A DNA stretch of 64,000 nucleotides, from the NCBI RefSeq assembly GCF_002939985.1, contig NZ_MDFM01000003.1, forward strand, positions 165,684-229,683. The letters run 5' to 3'. The notes beneath the pieces were generated by a model. It was given only the letters and a program-made list of their open reading frames with translations. It was not told the DNA's origin and searched no databases. Below are positions 45,550 through 54,927 of this stretch, piece after piece. Made by a program: the position numbers and the translations under genes. The number at the start of each line of letters is the position of its first letter. The first letter of the stretch is position 1. The DNA comes from Xanthomonas hortorum pv. cynarae. Its GTDB lineage: Bacteria; Pseudomonadota; Gammaproteobacteria; Xanthomonadales; Xanthomonadaceae.

Positions 45550-47857
45550 CCGCAGTTTCGGCGCGATGCGGCAGCACGATCACCGGAATCGACTTGGAGG
45601 TCGGCGTACGTGCTTCGTCGGCGAAACTGGACAGCGGCACCAGCGCGTTGGTTTCCGGGTAGTAGGCCGCCAGACAGCCGCGCGGGATGTTGTAGTCAAC
45701 CAGCAGGAAGCGGCGCGCCTCGCGGTGTACGCCGTCTTCGCACAGGCTTTCCAGGTCCACCCAATCGCCAGCCTTCATGTTCAACGCTGCGATGTCGGCG
45801 CCGTTGATGAAGAGCACGCGGCGCTCGCCGAATACGCCGCGATAGCGATCGTCCAGGCCGTAGATGGTGGTGTTGTATTGATCGTGCGAGCGCGTGGTGG
45901 CGAGCGTAAACACCATCTGGTCGCTGTGGCTGCGACGTGCGCGATGGATCGGGTTATCGGTCGGCACTGCGTGCGGCTTGAACACTGCGCGCTGCTCGGG
46001 CGTCACCCAATGGCGATCGCGCGCAGTGTTGGACAGACGAAATCCGCCCGGCGTGCGCACGCGCTGATTGAAGTCGGCAAAGTCCGGGAATACCTGCGCG
46101 ATCAGATCGCGCACCCGGTCGTAGTCGCCTACCAACCAACGCCAGCGGATTGCACTGCGCGCACCCAACGTCGCCTCGGCCAGGCGCGCCACGATCGCCG
46201 GCTCGGACAACAGGTCAGGCGAGGCCGGCGGATTGATGCCGGCCGACAGGTGCACCATGCTCATCGAATCTTCCACCGTCACGCCTTGCGAGCCGGCGTC
46301 CTGGATGTCGATTTCGGTACGGCCCAGGCACGGCAGGATCAACGCATCGCGGCCATGCACCAGGTGGCTGCGATTGAGCTTGGTGGTGACATGCACGGTG
46401 AGTTCGCAATTGCGCAGCGCGCGATGCGTGGCATCGGTATCCGGCGTGGCGGCGGCGAAATTGCCGCCCATCGCGAAGAACACCTTGCCGCGCCCGTCCA
46501 GCATCGCCTCGATCGCACCGACGGTGTCGAAGCCGTCTTCGCGCGGCGGCGCAAAGCCGAACACCGATTGCAGCTTGTCCAGGAAGGCGGCCGGCGGTTT
46601 TTCGTAGATCATCATCGTGCGGTCGCCCTGCACGTTGCTGTGCCCGCGCACCGGGCATACGCCTGCGCCGGGGCGGCCCAGATGGCCGCGCAGCAACAGC
46701 AGGTTGGTGATCATGTGGATGGTGGCCACCGAGTGTTTGTGCTGGGTGATGCCCATGCCCCAGCAGGCGATCACGCGCTCGGCGTTGAGATAAATTTCGC
46801 CGGCCTTGCGCAGCGCCGCTTCGTCCAGGCCGGACTCTTCGACGATGGTGTCCCAGGCTTCCGCATGCACATCGGCAGCGAAGGCGTCGAAGTTGGCGGT
46901 GTGCTCGGCGATGAACTCCAGATCCAGCAAACGCGGCGTGCCATCGCGCTGTGCCTGCGCATCGCGCTCCAGCACGTGCTTGATGATGCCCTTCATTGCC
47001 GCCAGATCGCCGCCGATCTTGAGCTGGAAATAATCCGAGGCGATGCGCGTGGAGCCGTTGTGCAGCATCTCCAGCTTGTCTTGCGGGTCGGCGAATTTCT
47101 CCAGCCCGCGCTCGCGCAGCGGATTGAATGCGGCAATCGCCGCACCGCGCTTGGAGGCCTGGCGCAATTCGCCGAGCATGCGCGGATGATTGGTGCCAGG
47201 GTTCTGGCCGAAGATGAAGATGGCATCGGCCAGTTCGAAGTCGTGCAGCGACACCGTGCCCTTGCCCACGCCGATCTGCGAGCGCAACGCGGTGCCCGAG
47301 GGCTCGTGGCACATGTTGGAGCAGTCCGGGAAGTTGTTGGTGCCGAACTCGCGCACGAACAACTGATACAGAAACGCCGCCTCGTTGCTGGTGCGCCCGG
47401 AGGTGTAGAAGATCGCCTCGTCCGGGGTCGCCAGGCCATTGAGGTGACTGGCGATTTGCGCGAACGCATCGTCCCAGCTCACCGGTACGTAGTGATCGCT
47501 GGCCGCGTCGTAACGCATCGGGTGGGTCAGGCGGCCCTGCCCTTCCAGCCAGTAATCGCTGTATTGCGACAACAGGCTGACGCTGTGCGCGGCGAACAAC
47601 TCGTTGCCGGCGCGACGCGCGGTGGATTCGGCCGCCACGGCCTTGGCGCCGTTCTCGCAGAATTCGAAGGTGGAGGTGTGATCGCGATCGGGCCAGGCGC
47701 AGCCGGGGCAGTCGAAGCCGTCCGGTTGGTTGGCGTGCAGCAACGTCTTGGCGCCCTGCACCGCGATGTCCTGTTCCATCAGGTGCTTGGCTACCGAGCG
47801 CAATGCGCCCCAGCCGCCGGCGGGATTGTCGTACTGCTGGATGGTTTTCTTGCTCAT
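45509..47857 (-). CDS. YdeP/FdhF-like molybdopterin oxidoreductase
   Basis: 782 residues from ATG 47857. Bis-MGD-dependent enzyme of the FdhF/YdeP family. The N-terminus has only CPGC (50-53) and a distant Cys67, not the full four-Cys iron-sulfur motif of FdhF. DCSNMCHEPSG (178-188) puts Cys183 where E. coli FdhF has its selenocysteine. Molybdopterin domain stretches GQNPGTNHPRML and GRPGAGVCPVRGHSNVQG are clear, and a C-terminal dinucleotide-binding domain follows. The ATG overlaps the fdhD stop. Formate oxidation is possible but unproven; YdeP is linked to acid resistance in E. coli. Confidence 0.88.
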   Translation of the reverse strand: MSKKTIQQYDNPAGGWGALRSVAKHLMEQDIAVQGAKTLLHANQPDGFDCPGCAWPDRDHTSTFEFCENGAKAVAAESTARRAGNELFAAHSVSLLSQYSDYWLEGQGRLTHPMRYDAASDHYVPVSWDDAFAQIASHLNGLATPDEAIFYTSGRTSNEAAFLYQLFVREFGTNNFPDCSNMCHEPSGTALRSQIGVGKGTVSLHDFELADAIFIFGQNPGTNHPRMLGELRQASKRGAAIAAFNPLRERGLEKFADPQDKLEMLHNGSTRIASDYFQLKIGGDLAAMKGIIKHVLERDAQAQRDGTPRLLDLEFIAEHTANFDAFAADVHAEAWDTIVEESGLDEAALRKAGEIYLNAERVIACWGMGITQHKHSVATIHMITNLLLLRGHLGRPGAGVCPVRGHSNVQGDRTMMIYEKPPAAFLDKLQSVFGFAPPREDGFDTVGAIEAMLDGRGKVFFAMGGNFAAATPDTDATHRALRNCELTVHVTTKLNRSHLVHGRDALILPCLGRTEIDIQDAGSQGVTVEDSMSMVHLSAGINPPASPDLLSEPAIVARLAEATLGARSAIRWRWLVGDYDRVRDLIAQVFPDFADFNQRVRTPGGFRLSNTARDRHWVTPEQRAVFKPHAVPTDNPIHRARRSHSDQMVFTLATTRSHDQYNTTIYGLDDRYRGVFGERRVLFINGADIAALNMKAGDWVDLESLCEDGVHREARRFLLVDYNIPRGCLAAYYPETNALVPLSSFADEARTPTSKSIPVIVLPHRAETADAASRDIGAVLVR

Positions 47858-48699
47858 GCGGGCTCTCCCACGCCAACGCCCAGATCCAGGCGCTGCGGAT
47901 GGCTGTAAACGACACAATCGTGATCGCGGGCAAACCCGATCAGGGTCAGTCCCGCACTGTCGGCCAGGCTGATCGCCAGCGCGGTCGGTGCCGAAATCGC
48001 TGCAAGCAGCGGAATCCGGGCCTGCGCGGCTTTCATGGCCATTTCGTAACTGGCGCGGCTTGTGACAACCGCAAACCCTTGCGCTGCATCGACGCGGTCA
48101 CTCGCCAAGGCACCTATCAACTTGTCCAGCGCGTTATGCCGGCCAACGTCTTCGCGCACGTAACGCAGAACACCCTGCGCATCGGCCCAACCGGCGGCGT
48201 GCACGGCACCGGTCTGCGCTGCGATCGGCTGCTGCGCATGCAATGCATCCAACGCGCGCGCCAGAGCATCCACATCGATCTGCAGCGAGGATTGCAGCAC
48301 CGGCGGCACACGCAATACCGCTTCGATGGATTCGTTGCCGCACACCCCGCAACCACTGCGTCCATCCAGATTGCGCCGCCGCTGGTCCAACGCGGCGGCG
48401 CGCTCGGGCGGAATCTCGATCTGCAACGAGGCGCCTTCCAGAAACGTCTCCACCGCAATCACCCGCAAGTCTTGCGGATGATCGACGATGCCTTCGCTCA
48501 ACGAAAACCCGAGCGCGAAATCCTCCAGGTCCTCCGGCGTGGCCATCATCACCGCGAACGGCACCCCGTTGTAATTGAAGGCGACCGGCATTTCGGCCGC
48601 CACCATGTCCTGCACCGTGGCGCTGCGACCGCCGCGGTGGCGACGGACCGTGCGCACCACACTACCGGGGCGCACGGAGCGGGCAGACGAAGTGGTCAT
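47854..48699 (-). CDS. fdhD: Formate dehydrogenase accessory sulfurtransferase FdhD
   Basis: Transfers sulfur from a cysteine desulfurase to the bis-MGD cofactor of formate dehydrogenases. 281 residues with the reactive CGVC motif (C117, C120) and REDVGRHNALDKLIG. It overlaps the molybdoenzyme start as ATGA, so its probable client is that enzyme. It is 6 bases after the OFA transporter gene. Confidence 0.95.
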   Translation of the reverse strand: MTTSSARSVRPGSVVRTVRRHRGGRSATVQDMVAAEMPVAFNYNGVPFAVMMATPEDLEDFALGFSLSEGIVDHPQDLRVIAVETFLEGASLQIEIPPERAAALDQRRRNLDGRSGCGVCGNESIEAVLRVPPVLQSSLQIDVDALARALDALHAQQPIAAQTGAVHAAGWADAQGVLRYVREDVGRHNALDKLIGALASDRVDAAQGFAVVTSRASYEMAMKAAQARIPLLAAISAPTALAISLADSAGLTLIGFARDHDCVVYSHPQRLDLGVGVGEPA

Positions 48700-48705
48700 C
48701 TCATC

Positions 48706-50382
48706 TCAATGAAACAGCACGAAGGCTTTTTGCAGCGTGACCCAGATACCGAACAGCATCGGGATACCGACCGCCAGCAACGCAAACGCCACCAGTGCAG
48801 GATTACCGCCGTGCCCGATGCGCGCCATTTGCTCGGGCGGCAACACGCCATGCCCGCTGCGGTCCACTTTTTCGTGCGCCAGCTGCTTTTCCCGCGCCAG
48901 CTCGTCGGGCGTCATGAAGTGGCGCGCGGCCACCGGACGCACCAACAGATTGCAGATCAGACCGAGCACCAACATGCCGGCGAGGATGTACATGGTGGTG
49001 TTGTAGACCTGTGACGGCGGGCTGCCGTGCGCCAGCTGGTACTCGCGCATATAGCCGACGACCACCGGGCCAAGGATGCCGGCGGTGGCCCAGGCGGTCA
49101 GCAGACGGCCGTGGATGGCGCCGACCATCTGGGTACCGAACAGGTCGGCCAGATACGCCGGAATGGTGGCGAAGCCGCCGCCGTACATCGACAAAATGAT
49201 GCAGAAGATGCCGGCAAACAGCGCGATGCCACCCACGTCACCGGCCGACGGCGCAGCGGCGTACAGGCAGATGCCGAGCACGAAGAACAGCGTGTAGGTG
49301 TTCTTGCGGCCGAGCTTGTCGGACATGCTGGCCCAGAAGAACCGGCCACCGATGTTGAACAGGCTCAACAGACCGGTAAACCCGGCGGCAATGGCGGCGA
49401 TGCTGGCCAGCTGGGTCGGATCCAGGCTGCCGAAGCCGACGTCCACGCCGATCAACCGGCCGCCGAACACTTCCTGCAACATCGGCGAGGACATGCCGAT
49501 CACGCCGATACCGGCCGAGACGTTCAGGCACAGCACGCCCCACAGCAGCCAGAACTGCGGGATGCCCCAGACCTTGCTCACGTGCACGTGGTTGGCGGTG
49601 ATCATGGCGTTGCTGCTGGCCACCGGTGCGGTCCAGCCAGCCGGCGTCCAGCCGCTCGGCGGGACGCGGTAGCCGAACGCGCCGGCCATCATGAAGACGA
49701 AGTACAGGGCCGCCATCACCAGGAAGGTTTCCATCACGCCCACCGAGGTCGGCGTGGCGAAGTGGCGCATCAGCGCATCGGCCAGCGGGCTGCCGATCAT
49801 CGCGCCGCCGCCGAAGCCCATGATCGCCATGCCGGTCGCCATGCCGCGGCGGTCGGGGAACCACTTGATCAGGGTCGACACCGGGGAGATGTAACCCAGG
49901 CCAAGACCAATCCCGCCGATCACGCCCGAGCCCAGCCACAGCATCCAGATCTGATGGAAGTGGATGCCGGCGGCCGAAATCACCAGCCCGCCGCACCAGC
50001 ACAGCGCCGAGACCACACCGGCCTTGCGCGGGCCGGCGCGTTCCAGCCAACCGCCCCAGATCGCCGCCGAGCACCCCAGCAGCACGAAGAACAGCGTGTA
50101 CATCCACTGCAGCTCGCTGATCTTCCAGTCGCAGGTGGTGGCGACCATGCGCGCGAACAGGCCCATGTCGGCCGGGCACGCGATCGCCTCGGTGATGCCC
50201 AACGCCTTGGACAACGGCAGCCAGAACACGCTGAAGCCGTAGGCCATGCCGATACACAGATGGATCGCCAGCGCTGCCGGCGGAACCAACCAACGATTGA
50301 ACCCCGGACGCGCAATGATGCGCTCCTTGGATAGCAGACCGGCGTCTGCGCTGGCTGTCGCCACGGTGGACCCTTGTGTCAT
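48706..50382 (-). CDS. OFA-family MFS transporter (oxalate/formate type)
   Basis: 558 residues from ATG 50382, with GGGAACGGA as ribosome site; a TTG at 50394 is a weaker alternative. MFS with about 12 helices, an expanded loop (about 60-85) with two Cys in AIACPADMGLF and TTCDWK, and an extra C-terminal helix. It resembles the large OFA-type carriers often next to formate or oxalate genes. First gene of the operon with fdhD and the molybdoenzyme, which suggests uptake or exchange of their substrate. Confidence 0.85.
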   Translation of the reverse strand: MTQGSTVATASADAGLLSKERIIARPGFNRWLVPPAALAIHLCIGMAYGFSVFWLPLSKALGITEAIACPADMGLFARMVATTCDWKISELQWMYTLFFVLLGCSAAIWGGWLERAGPRKAGVVSALCWCGGLVISAAGIHFHQIWMLWLGSGVIGGIGLGLGYISPVSTLIKWFPDRRGMATGMAIMGFGGGAMIGSPLADALMRHFATPTSVGVMETFLVMAALYFVFMMAGAFGYRVPPSGWTPAGWTAPVASSNAMITANHVHVSKVWGIPQFWLLWGVLCLNVSAGIGVIGMSSPMLQEVFGGRLIGVDVGFGSLDPTQLASIAAIAAGFTGLLSLFNIGGRFFWASMSDKLGRKNTYTLFFVLGICLYAAAPSAGDVGGIALFAGIFCIILSMYGGGFATIPAYLADLFGTQMVGAIHGRLLTAWATAGILGPVVVGYMREYQLAHGSPPSQVYNTTMYILAGMLVLGLICNLLVRPVAARHFMTPDELAREKQLAHEKVDRSGHGVLPPEQMARIGHGGNPALVAFALLAVGIPMLFGIWVTLQKAFVLFH

Positions 50383-50790
50383 TCCGTTCCCCAAAAAATA
50401 CGATGAGTGCGATGTAGAGCGACCGACAAACGACTGCGCGAAGAGTGTGTCAGCGGCCCCGAATACGATTGATGGCTGCGATCGATTGGCGTGTTGCGAT
50501 AAGGGCAGCAGCGACTACCAGGCCCAACAGGCAGTCGTCTGGCGCATCATCGGCGATCACTGGATCTTTGCAATGCTTCGACCCAGCCCCATACCCTGCC
50601 CGCGTCCCGCCACAGCCCGCGCCACAAGGCATTCCCGGAGGTTAGCGGCCGACGCTGCGACTAATTGACTAGTCCTTCCAGTCCGCGCGACGCGTGTCGC
50701 GGAATCGGCGTCGCAATCGGGCATTCCCAGGGGTGACGGGCGACGCGACGCCTGCCGTACAGTCATGCCATCCCCGCGATGGAGCCTGCA
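50383..50790. other. Divergent promoter region
   Basis: 408 bases between the leftward OFA-fdhD operon and the rightward aminotransferase. No gene, repeat or RNA was recognised. It must hold both promoters. Confidence 0.55.
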
Positions 50791-52143
50791 ATGCACGACC
50801 ACCCGCTGAGCGACCAGGCGCATGCGTTACAGGCACCCTCGCAGTTGGACGCGTTCTGGATGCCGTTCACCGCCAATCGCCAGTTCAAGGCGCGCCCGCG
50901 CCTGCTGGCATCGGCAGCCGGCATGTACTACCGCGATGTCGACGGCCGCCAGATCCTGGACGGCGTCGCCGGCCTGTGGTGCTGCAACGCCGGCCATGGC
51001 CGCGAGCGCATCGTGGCGGCGATCCGCGCGCAGGCCGGCACGCTGGATTTTGCGCCGACCTTCCAGATGGGCTCACCGCTGCCGTTCGTGCTGGCACAGC
51101 GGCTTGCCGCGATCGCACCGCCGGGTCTGGGCCATGTGTTCTTCACCAACTCCGGCTCGGAGGCGGTGGATAGTGCAATGAAGATCGTGCTGGCCTATCA
51201 CCGCCTGCGCGGCGAGGGCCAGCGCACCCGCTTCATCGGCCGCGAGAAGGCGTATCACGGGGTCGGCTTCGGCGGCATGTCGATCGGCGGGCTGCCCAAC
51301 AACCGCAAATGGTTCGGCCCGCTGCTGGCCGGCACCGACCATCTGCGGCACACGCTCGATATCGAACGCAATGCCTACTCACGTGGCCTGCCTGCGCACG
51401 GCGCCGAGCTGGCCGACGATCTGGAACGGCTGATCACCTTGCACGACGCCTCCACCATCGCCGCGGTCTTCGTCGAACCGGTGTCCGGCTCGGCCGGCGT
51501 GATCCTGCCGCCGGAAGGCTATCTGCAGCGGCTGCGCGCCATCTGCGACCGCCACGGCATCGTGCTGGTGTTCGACGAAGTGATCACCGGCTTCGGCCGG
51601 GTCGGCGAGGCGTTCGCGGCGCAGCGCTTCGGCGTCACCCCGGACCTGATCACCGCCGCCAAGGGCCTGACCAGCGGTACGGTGCCGATGGGTGCGGTGC
51701 TAGTGGCAGATACGATCCACGCTGCCTTCATGGATGGGCCGGAAGCGGCGATCGAACTCTTCCACGGCTACACCTATTCCGGCCACCCGCTGGCCTGCGC
51801 CGCGGCGATCGCCACGCTGGACACCTACGCCGAAGAACATCTTTTTTCACGCGCGATCACGCTTGGACCGCAGTGGGAAGACGCGCTGCACAGCCTGCGC
51901 GGGCTGCCGCACGTGATCGACATTCGCAACGTTGGCCTGATCGGCGCGATCGAGCTGGCACCGCGCGACGGTGCGCCGGGCGCACGTGGCTACGAGGTGT
52001 TCGAGCGCTGCTTCCACGACGGCGGCCTGCTGGTGCGCGTCACCGGCGATATCATCGCGTTGTCGCCACCGCTGATCGTCACGCCCGAGCAGATCGGGCA
52101 GATCGTCGAAACGCTGGGCAAGATCCTGCGCAGCATTGCTTGA
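50791..52143 (+). CDS. Omega-amino acid:pyruvate aminotransferase
   Basis: Class III PLP aminotransferase, 450 residues from ATG 50791; GGAG 8 bases upstream sets this start over 50779. PLP Lys291 in TAAKGLTSGTVPMG, VFDEVITGFGRVG, and NSGSEAVDSAMK. WMPFTANRQFKARPRLL near residue 23 is typical of beta-alanine or omega-amino acid:pyruvate transaminases. It could use beta-alanine from polyamine breakdown, but it is not linked to the spu genes. Confidence 0.88.
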   Translation: MHDHPLSDQAHALQAPSQLDAFWMPFTANRQFKARPRLLASAAGMYYRDVDGRQILDGVAGLWCCNAGHGRERIVAAIRAQAGTLDFAPTFQMGSPLPFVLAQRLAAIAPPGLGHVFFTNSGSEAVDSAMKIVLAYHRLRGEGQRTRFIGREKAYHGVGFGGMSIGGLPNNRKWFGPLLAGTDHLRHTLDIERNAYSRGLPAHGAELADDLERLITLHDASTIAAVFVEPVSGSAGVILPPEGYLQRLRAICDRHGIVLVFDEVITGFGRVGEAFAAQRFGVTPDLITAAKGLTSGTVPMGAVLVADTIHAAFMDGPEAAIELFHGYTYSGHPLACAAAIATLDTYAEEHLFSRAITLGPQWEDALHSLRGLPHVIDIRNVGLIGAIELAPRDGAPGARGYEVFERCFHDGGLLVRVTGDIIALSPPLIVTPEQIGQIVETLGKILRSIA

Positions 52144-52171
52144 TGACAGCGGCTCGATGACAGCAGCGTAA

Positions 52172-52196
52172 GCGCCCGCGTGTAGCGTCCGGGCGC
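52172..52196 (+). terminator. Hairpin after the aminotransferase
   Basis: GCGCCCG / CGGGCGC with an 11-base loop, 28 bases after the stop. GC-only stem without a T-run. Confidence 0.35.
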
Positions 52197-52268
52197 GTCG
52201 CGGTCAAGCGCGCAAAGCCGGTGCAGGCTCACTACAATGCCGGCCCCGCACTTCCCCGCAGTTGCCGC

Positions 52269-53123
52269 ATGAACATCGTTGTCAAAGAAGAACTCAAGGC
52301 CTATATCGACCCGCTGACGCCCGACGAACACGAAGCGCTGGAACGCAGCCTGCTGGCCGAAGGCTGCCGCGATGCGCTGGTCCTGTGGGGCGATGTGCTG
52401 GTGGATGGCCACAACCGCTACGGCATCTGCCAGAAGCACGGCCTGCCGTTCCAGACCGTGCAGAACCCGCGCTTCCAGTCGATGCAGGACGTGCATCTGT
52501 GGATGATCGAGCAGCACCTGGGCCGGCGCAGCGTGTCGGACTTCCAGCGTGGCGTGCTGGCGCTGCGCAAGCGCGAGATCCTGGCTGCGCGCCAACGTAC
52601 CCAGCGCGATGCCGACGCCGCTGCCGAAGCGCCGGTGGTCGGAGATGACCAGCCCGACACCGGCCTCGATGACAGCGCCGCACGCAGCACTGAAGACAGC
52701 GACAGCCCACCGTGGGAAGAGACCTCCACCCCGGTCAGCCGCGCCGAGCTGGCGCGCGAGGCGCGCCTGAGCAACAACCAGGTGGTGATGATCGAGCGCA
52801 TTCACAAACAGGCCGCCCCGGAAGTGGTGCAGGCGGTGCGGGCCGGTGAGATTTCGATCAGCGCCGCCGCCGCCGTGGCGACCTTGTCCGAGGACGAGCA
52901 ACGCGCCGCCGCGCAGGCCGGCAAGGCCGAGCTCAAGCAGGCCGCCAAACGGGTGCGCGATGCCAAGCGCAAACCCAAATCCGACGAAGCCGAAGGTGAC
53001 GAAGCCGAACGCCGCGATGTGAAAGCGCTGCAGCGCCGCGTCACCGAGCTGGAAAACGAAAACGCCGCGCTACTGGCCAAGGTAGCCGCGCTGCAGTCGC
53101 AGCTGGAGCGTCTGCGCGGCTGA
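52269..53123 (+). CDS. ParB-like protein, orphan
   Basis: 284 residues from ATG 52269. A ParB/Srx-type N-domain (about 15-75: LVLWGDVLVDGHNRYGIC), a central helix-turn-helix-like region (LAREARLSNNQVVMIERIHKQ, then EISISAAAAVATL), and a basic coiled-coil tail (about 225-284: RRVTELENENAALLAKVAAL). There is no ParA nearby, and it is too different from a chromosomal ParB to be one. It resembles proteins annotated in Xanthomonas as plasmid replication/partition related. Role unknown. Confidence 0.8.
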   Translation: MNIVVKEELKAYIDPLTPDEHEALERSLLAEGCRDALVLWGDVLVDGHNRYGICQKHGLPFQTVQNPRFQSMQDVHLWMIEQHLGRRSVSDFQRGVLALRKREILAARQRTQRDADAAAEAPVVGDDQPDTGLDDSAARSTEDSDSPPWEETSTPVSRAELAREARLSNNQVVMIERIHKQAAPEVVQAVRAGEISISAAAAVATLSEDEQRAAAQAGKAELKQAAKRVRDAKRKPKSDEAEGDEAERRDVKALQRRVTELENENAALLAKVAALQSQLERLRG

Positions 53124-53151
53124 GCGCACGACAGACCGCAGCGCGTCACCC

Positions 53152-53217
53152 GTAGGAGCGCACCTGGGCGCGATGAGGCTTTCCCGATAACACCATCGCG
53201 CGCAAGCGCGCTCCTAC
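53152..53217. repeat. GTAGGAGCGC palindromic repeat, copy 1
   Basis: GTAGGAGCGCACCTGGGCGC ... GCGCGCAAGCGCGCTCCTAC around a GATGAGGCTTTCCCGATAAC centre. It lies 29 bases after the ParB-like stop. Confidence 0.9.
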
Positions 53218-53278
53218 CGAACCCTCACGCCGCAATCGCGAACGGCAAACCGCCCGCAACCGATCGGTGCAACCACCC

Positions 53279-53344
53279 GTAGGAGCGCCCTCGGGCGCGA
53301 TGAAGCTTTCCCGGTAACGCCATCGCGCCCGAGGGCGCTCCTAC
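53279..53344. repeat. GTAGGAGCGC palindromic repeat, copy 2
   Basis: Arms of 24 bases pair perfectly: GTAGGAGCGCCCTCGGGCGC(GATG) with its complement. Same orientation as copy 1, 62 bases away; the arms differ from copy 1 but stay palindromic. Confidence 0.92.
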
Positions 53345-53415
53345 GCCGACGCCAGCAGCGTTGTCAGGCATCGCCGTGGACATGCCATCCGCACGCGACT
53401 GGGTACACTCAGGGC

Positions 53416-54720
53416 ATGGAACCAAGCGTCAGCACTCCCCGCCCCAACGATCCCCGTCGTGCCCAGCTGCAGCGCATGAAGCTGTTGGCGGTGGCCCTGT
53501 TGCTGGCCATGTTTGTCGGCTTTGTCGTCAGTCACCTGATGGGCGAGCAAGGCATCTGGGCCTGGGTGTCGGCCTTTTGCGAGGCGGCCACGGTCGGCGC
53601 GCTGGCCGACTGGTTCGCGGTGGTGGCCTTGTTCCGCCGTCCGATGGGCCTGCCGATTCCGCATACCGCCATCCTGCCGCGCGGCAAGGACCGCCTGGCC
53701 GACGGCCTGGCCGGTTTCGTGCGCGACCAGTTTCTCGCCCCCGATGCATTGATGGACAAGCTGCGCGTGTTCGACCCGGCCAGCCGGCTCGGCGAATGGC
53801 TGGCCAAACCCGAGCAGGCCCGCATGCTCGCGCAGATGGCGCGCGGCTGGATGCAGCAGGCGCTGGAGTTGCTGGACGAAGAAGCCGTGCGTGGCGCGAT
53901 CCAACGCTTCGTCGTCGACCGCCTGCGCAAATGGAATGCCGCCGCCACTGCCGGCGATGTGATGGCGCTGCTCACCACCGACGGCCGTCATCAGAAGTTG
54001 CTGGATGAAGTCCTGCTGCGGCTGGGTGAATGGCTGGACCAGGAACAGGTCAAGACGCGTGCCTCGGCGCTGATCGTGCGCTACGCACGCCGCGAGTGGC
54101 CCAAGCTGGTCGGCACGGTGAACTGGGTCAAGCCGATCGAAGAGATCGGCGACAGCCTGGCCGACCGCATGGCGCGTGCAGCGATCGAAGAACTGCAAGA
54201 CATTCTCAAGACGCCCGAGCATCCAATCAGGCTCGACTACGAAGCGTGGCTGCAGCGCTACATCGCGCGCCTGCGCGACGAGCCGGAAATGGCCGTGCGC
54301 GTGGAAGAGCTCAAGCAGCGCGCGATCGAACACCCGGCGCTGCAGGAGTATGTGCAAGGCCTGTGGGGCGAGATTCGCGATGCGCTGCGCAACGACCTGG
54401 CGCGTGAACAATCGTCGATGGCCGCGCATATGGAGCGCTCGATGCAATCGCTCGGCCAGGCGTTGTCGTCGGACCCCTCACTGCGTGAAGCACTCAATCA
54501 GCATATGTTGCAGGCTGCTGACAAACTCACCTCGCGCTTGCGGGTCTCGGTGACCGAACATATTGCATCGACGATGAAAAGTTGGGACGAACGTCACCTC
54601 GTCGAACAATTGGAATTGGGTGTCGGACGCGATCTGCAATACATTCGGTTCAATGGAACGCTGGTTGGTGGATTGATTGGCCTTGCTCTTCATGCGCTGT
54701 CGATCTGGCTTGCGTTCTGA
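53416..54720 (+). CDS. DUF445 domain membrane protein
   Basis: 434 residues. N-terminal helix (about 23-43), then the family signature GALADWFAVVALFRRPMGLPIPHTAILP, a long helical domain with several coiled-coil-like stretches (about 90-400), and a C-terminal helix near 412-432. DUF445 proteins are conserved inner-membrane proteins of unknown role. It stands alone between the palindromic repeats and the hybrid kinase. Confidence 0.9.
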   Translation: MEPSVSTPRPNDPRRAQLQRMKLLAVALLLAMFVGFVVSHLMGEQGIWAWVSAFCEAATVGALADWFAVVALFRRPMGLPIPHTAILPRGKDRLADGLAGFVRDQFLAPDALMDKLRVFDPASRLGEWLAKPEQARMLAQMARGWMQQALELLDEEAVRGAIQRFVVDRLRKWNAAATAGDVMALLTTDGRHQKLLDEVLLRLGEWLDQEQVKTRASALIVRYARREWPKLVGTVNWVKPIEEIGDSLADRMARAAIEELQDILKTPEHPIRLDYEAWLQRYIARLRDEPEMAVRVEELKQRAIEHPALQEYVQGLWGEIRDALRNDLAREQSSMAAHMERSMQSLGQALSSDPSLREALNQHMLQAADKLTSRLRVSVTEHIASTMKSWDERHLVEQLELGVGRDLQYIRFNGTLVGGLIGLALHALSIWLAF

Positions 54721-54927
54721 TGCACTGGCAGTGACCTGATCACTCACTGACAGCTGCCCAATCACGGCCAGCCGCTGACGGCCACCTATTATTTACCGGC
54801 CACCAATGGCACGTTGCAGCACCAGGGGAGTGCTGCACGGACTGGATCATCTTCAAGCGGTACCACGAGGCCGACCTCGCTGTCGGCCAGGACACTGGGC
54901 ACGCAACAGCAAGGCAAAGGAAACAAG

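Noticed and set aside
45398..47908. An 836-codon open frame antisense to the molybdoenzyme
   Set aside because: Same reason: the minus-strand gene has all molybdopterin motifs and a coupled start; the plus frame has none.
52269..53123. Chromosomal parB near an origin or a plasmid backbone
   Set aside because: No parA, gid or rep genes; flanks are ordinary metabolic genes.
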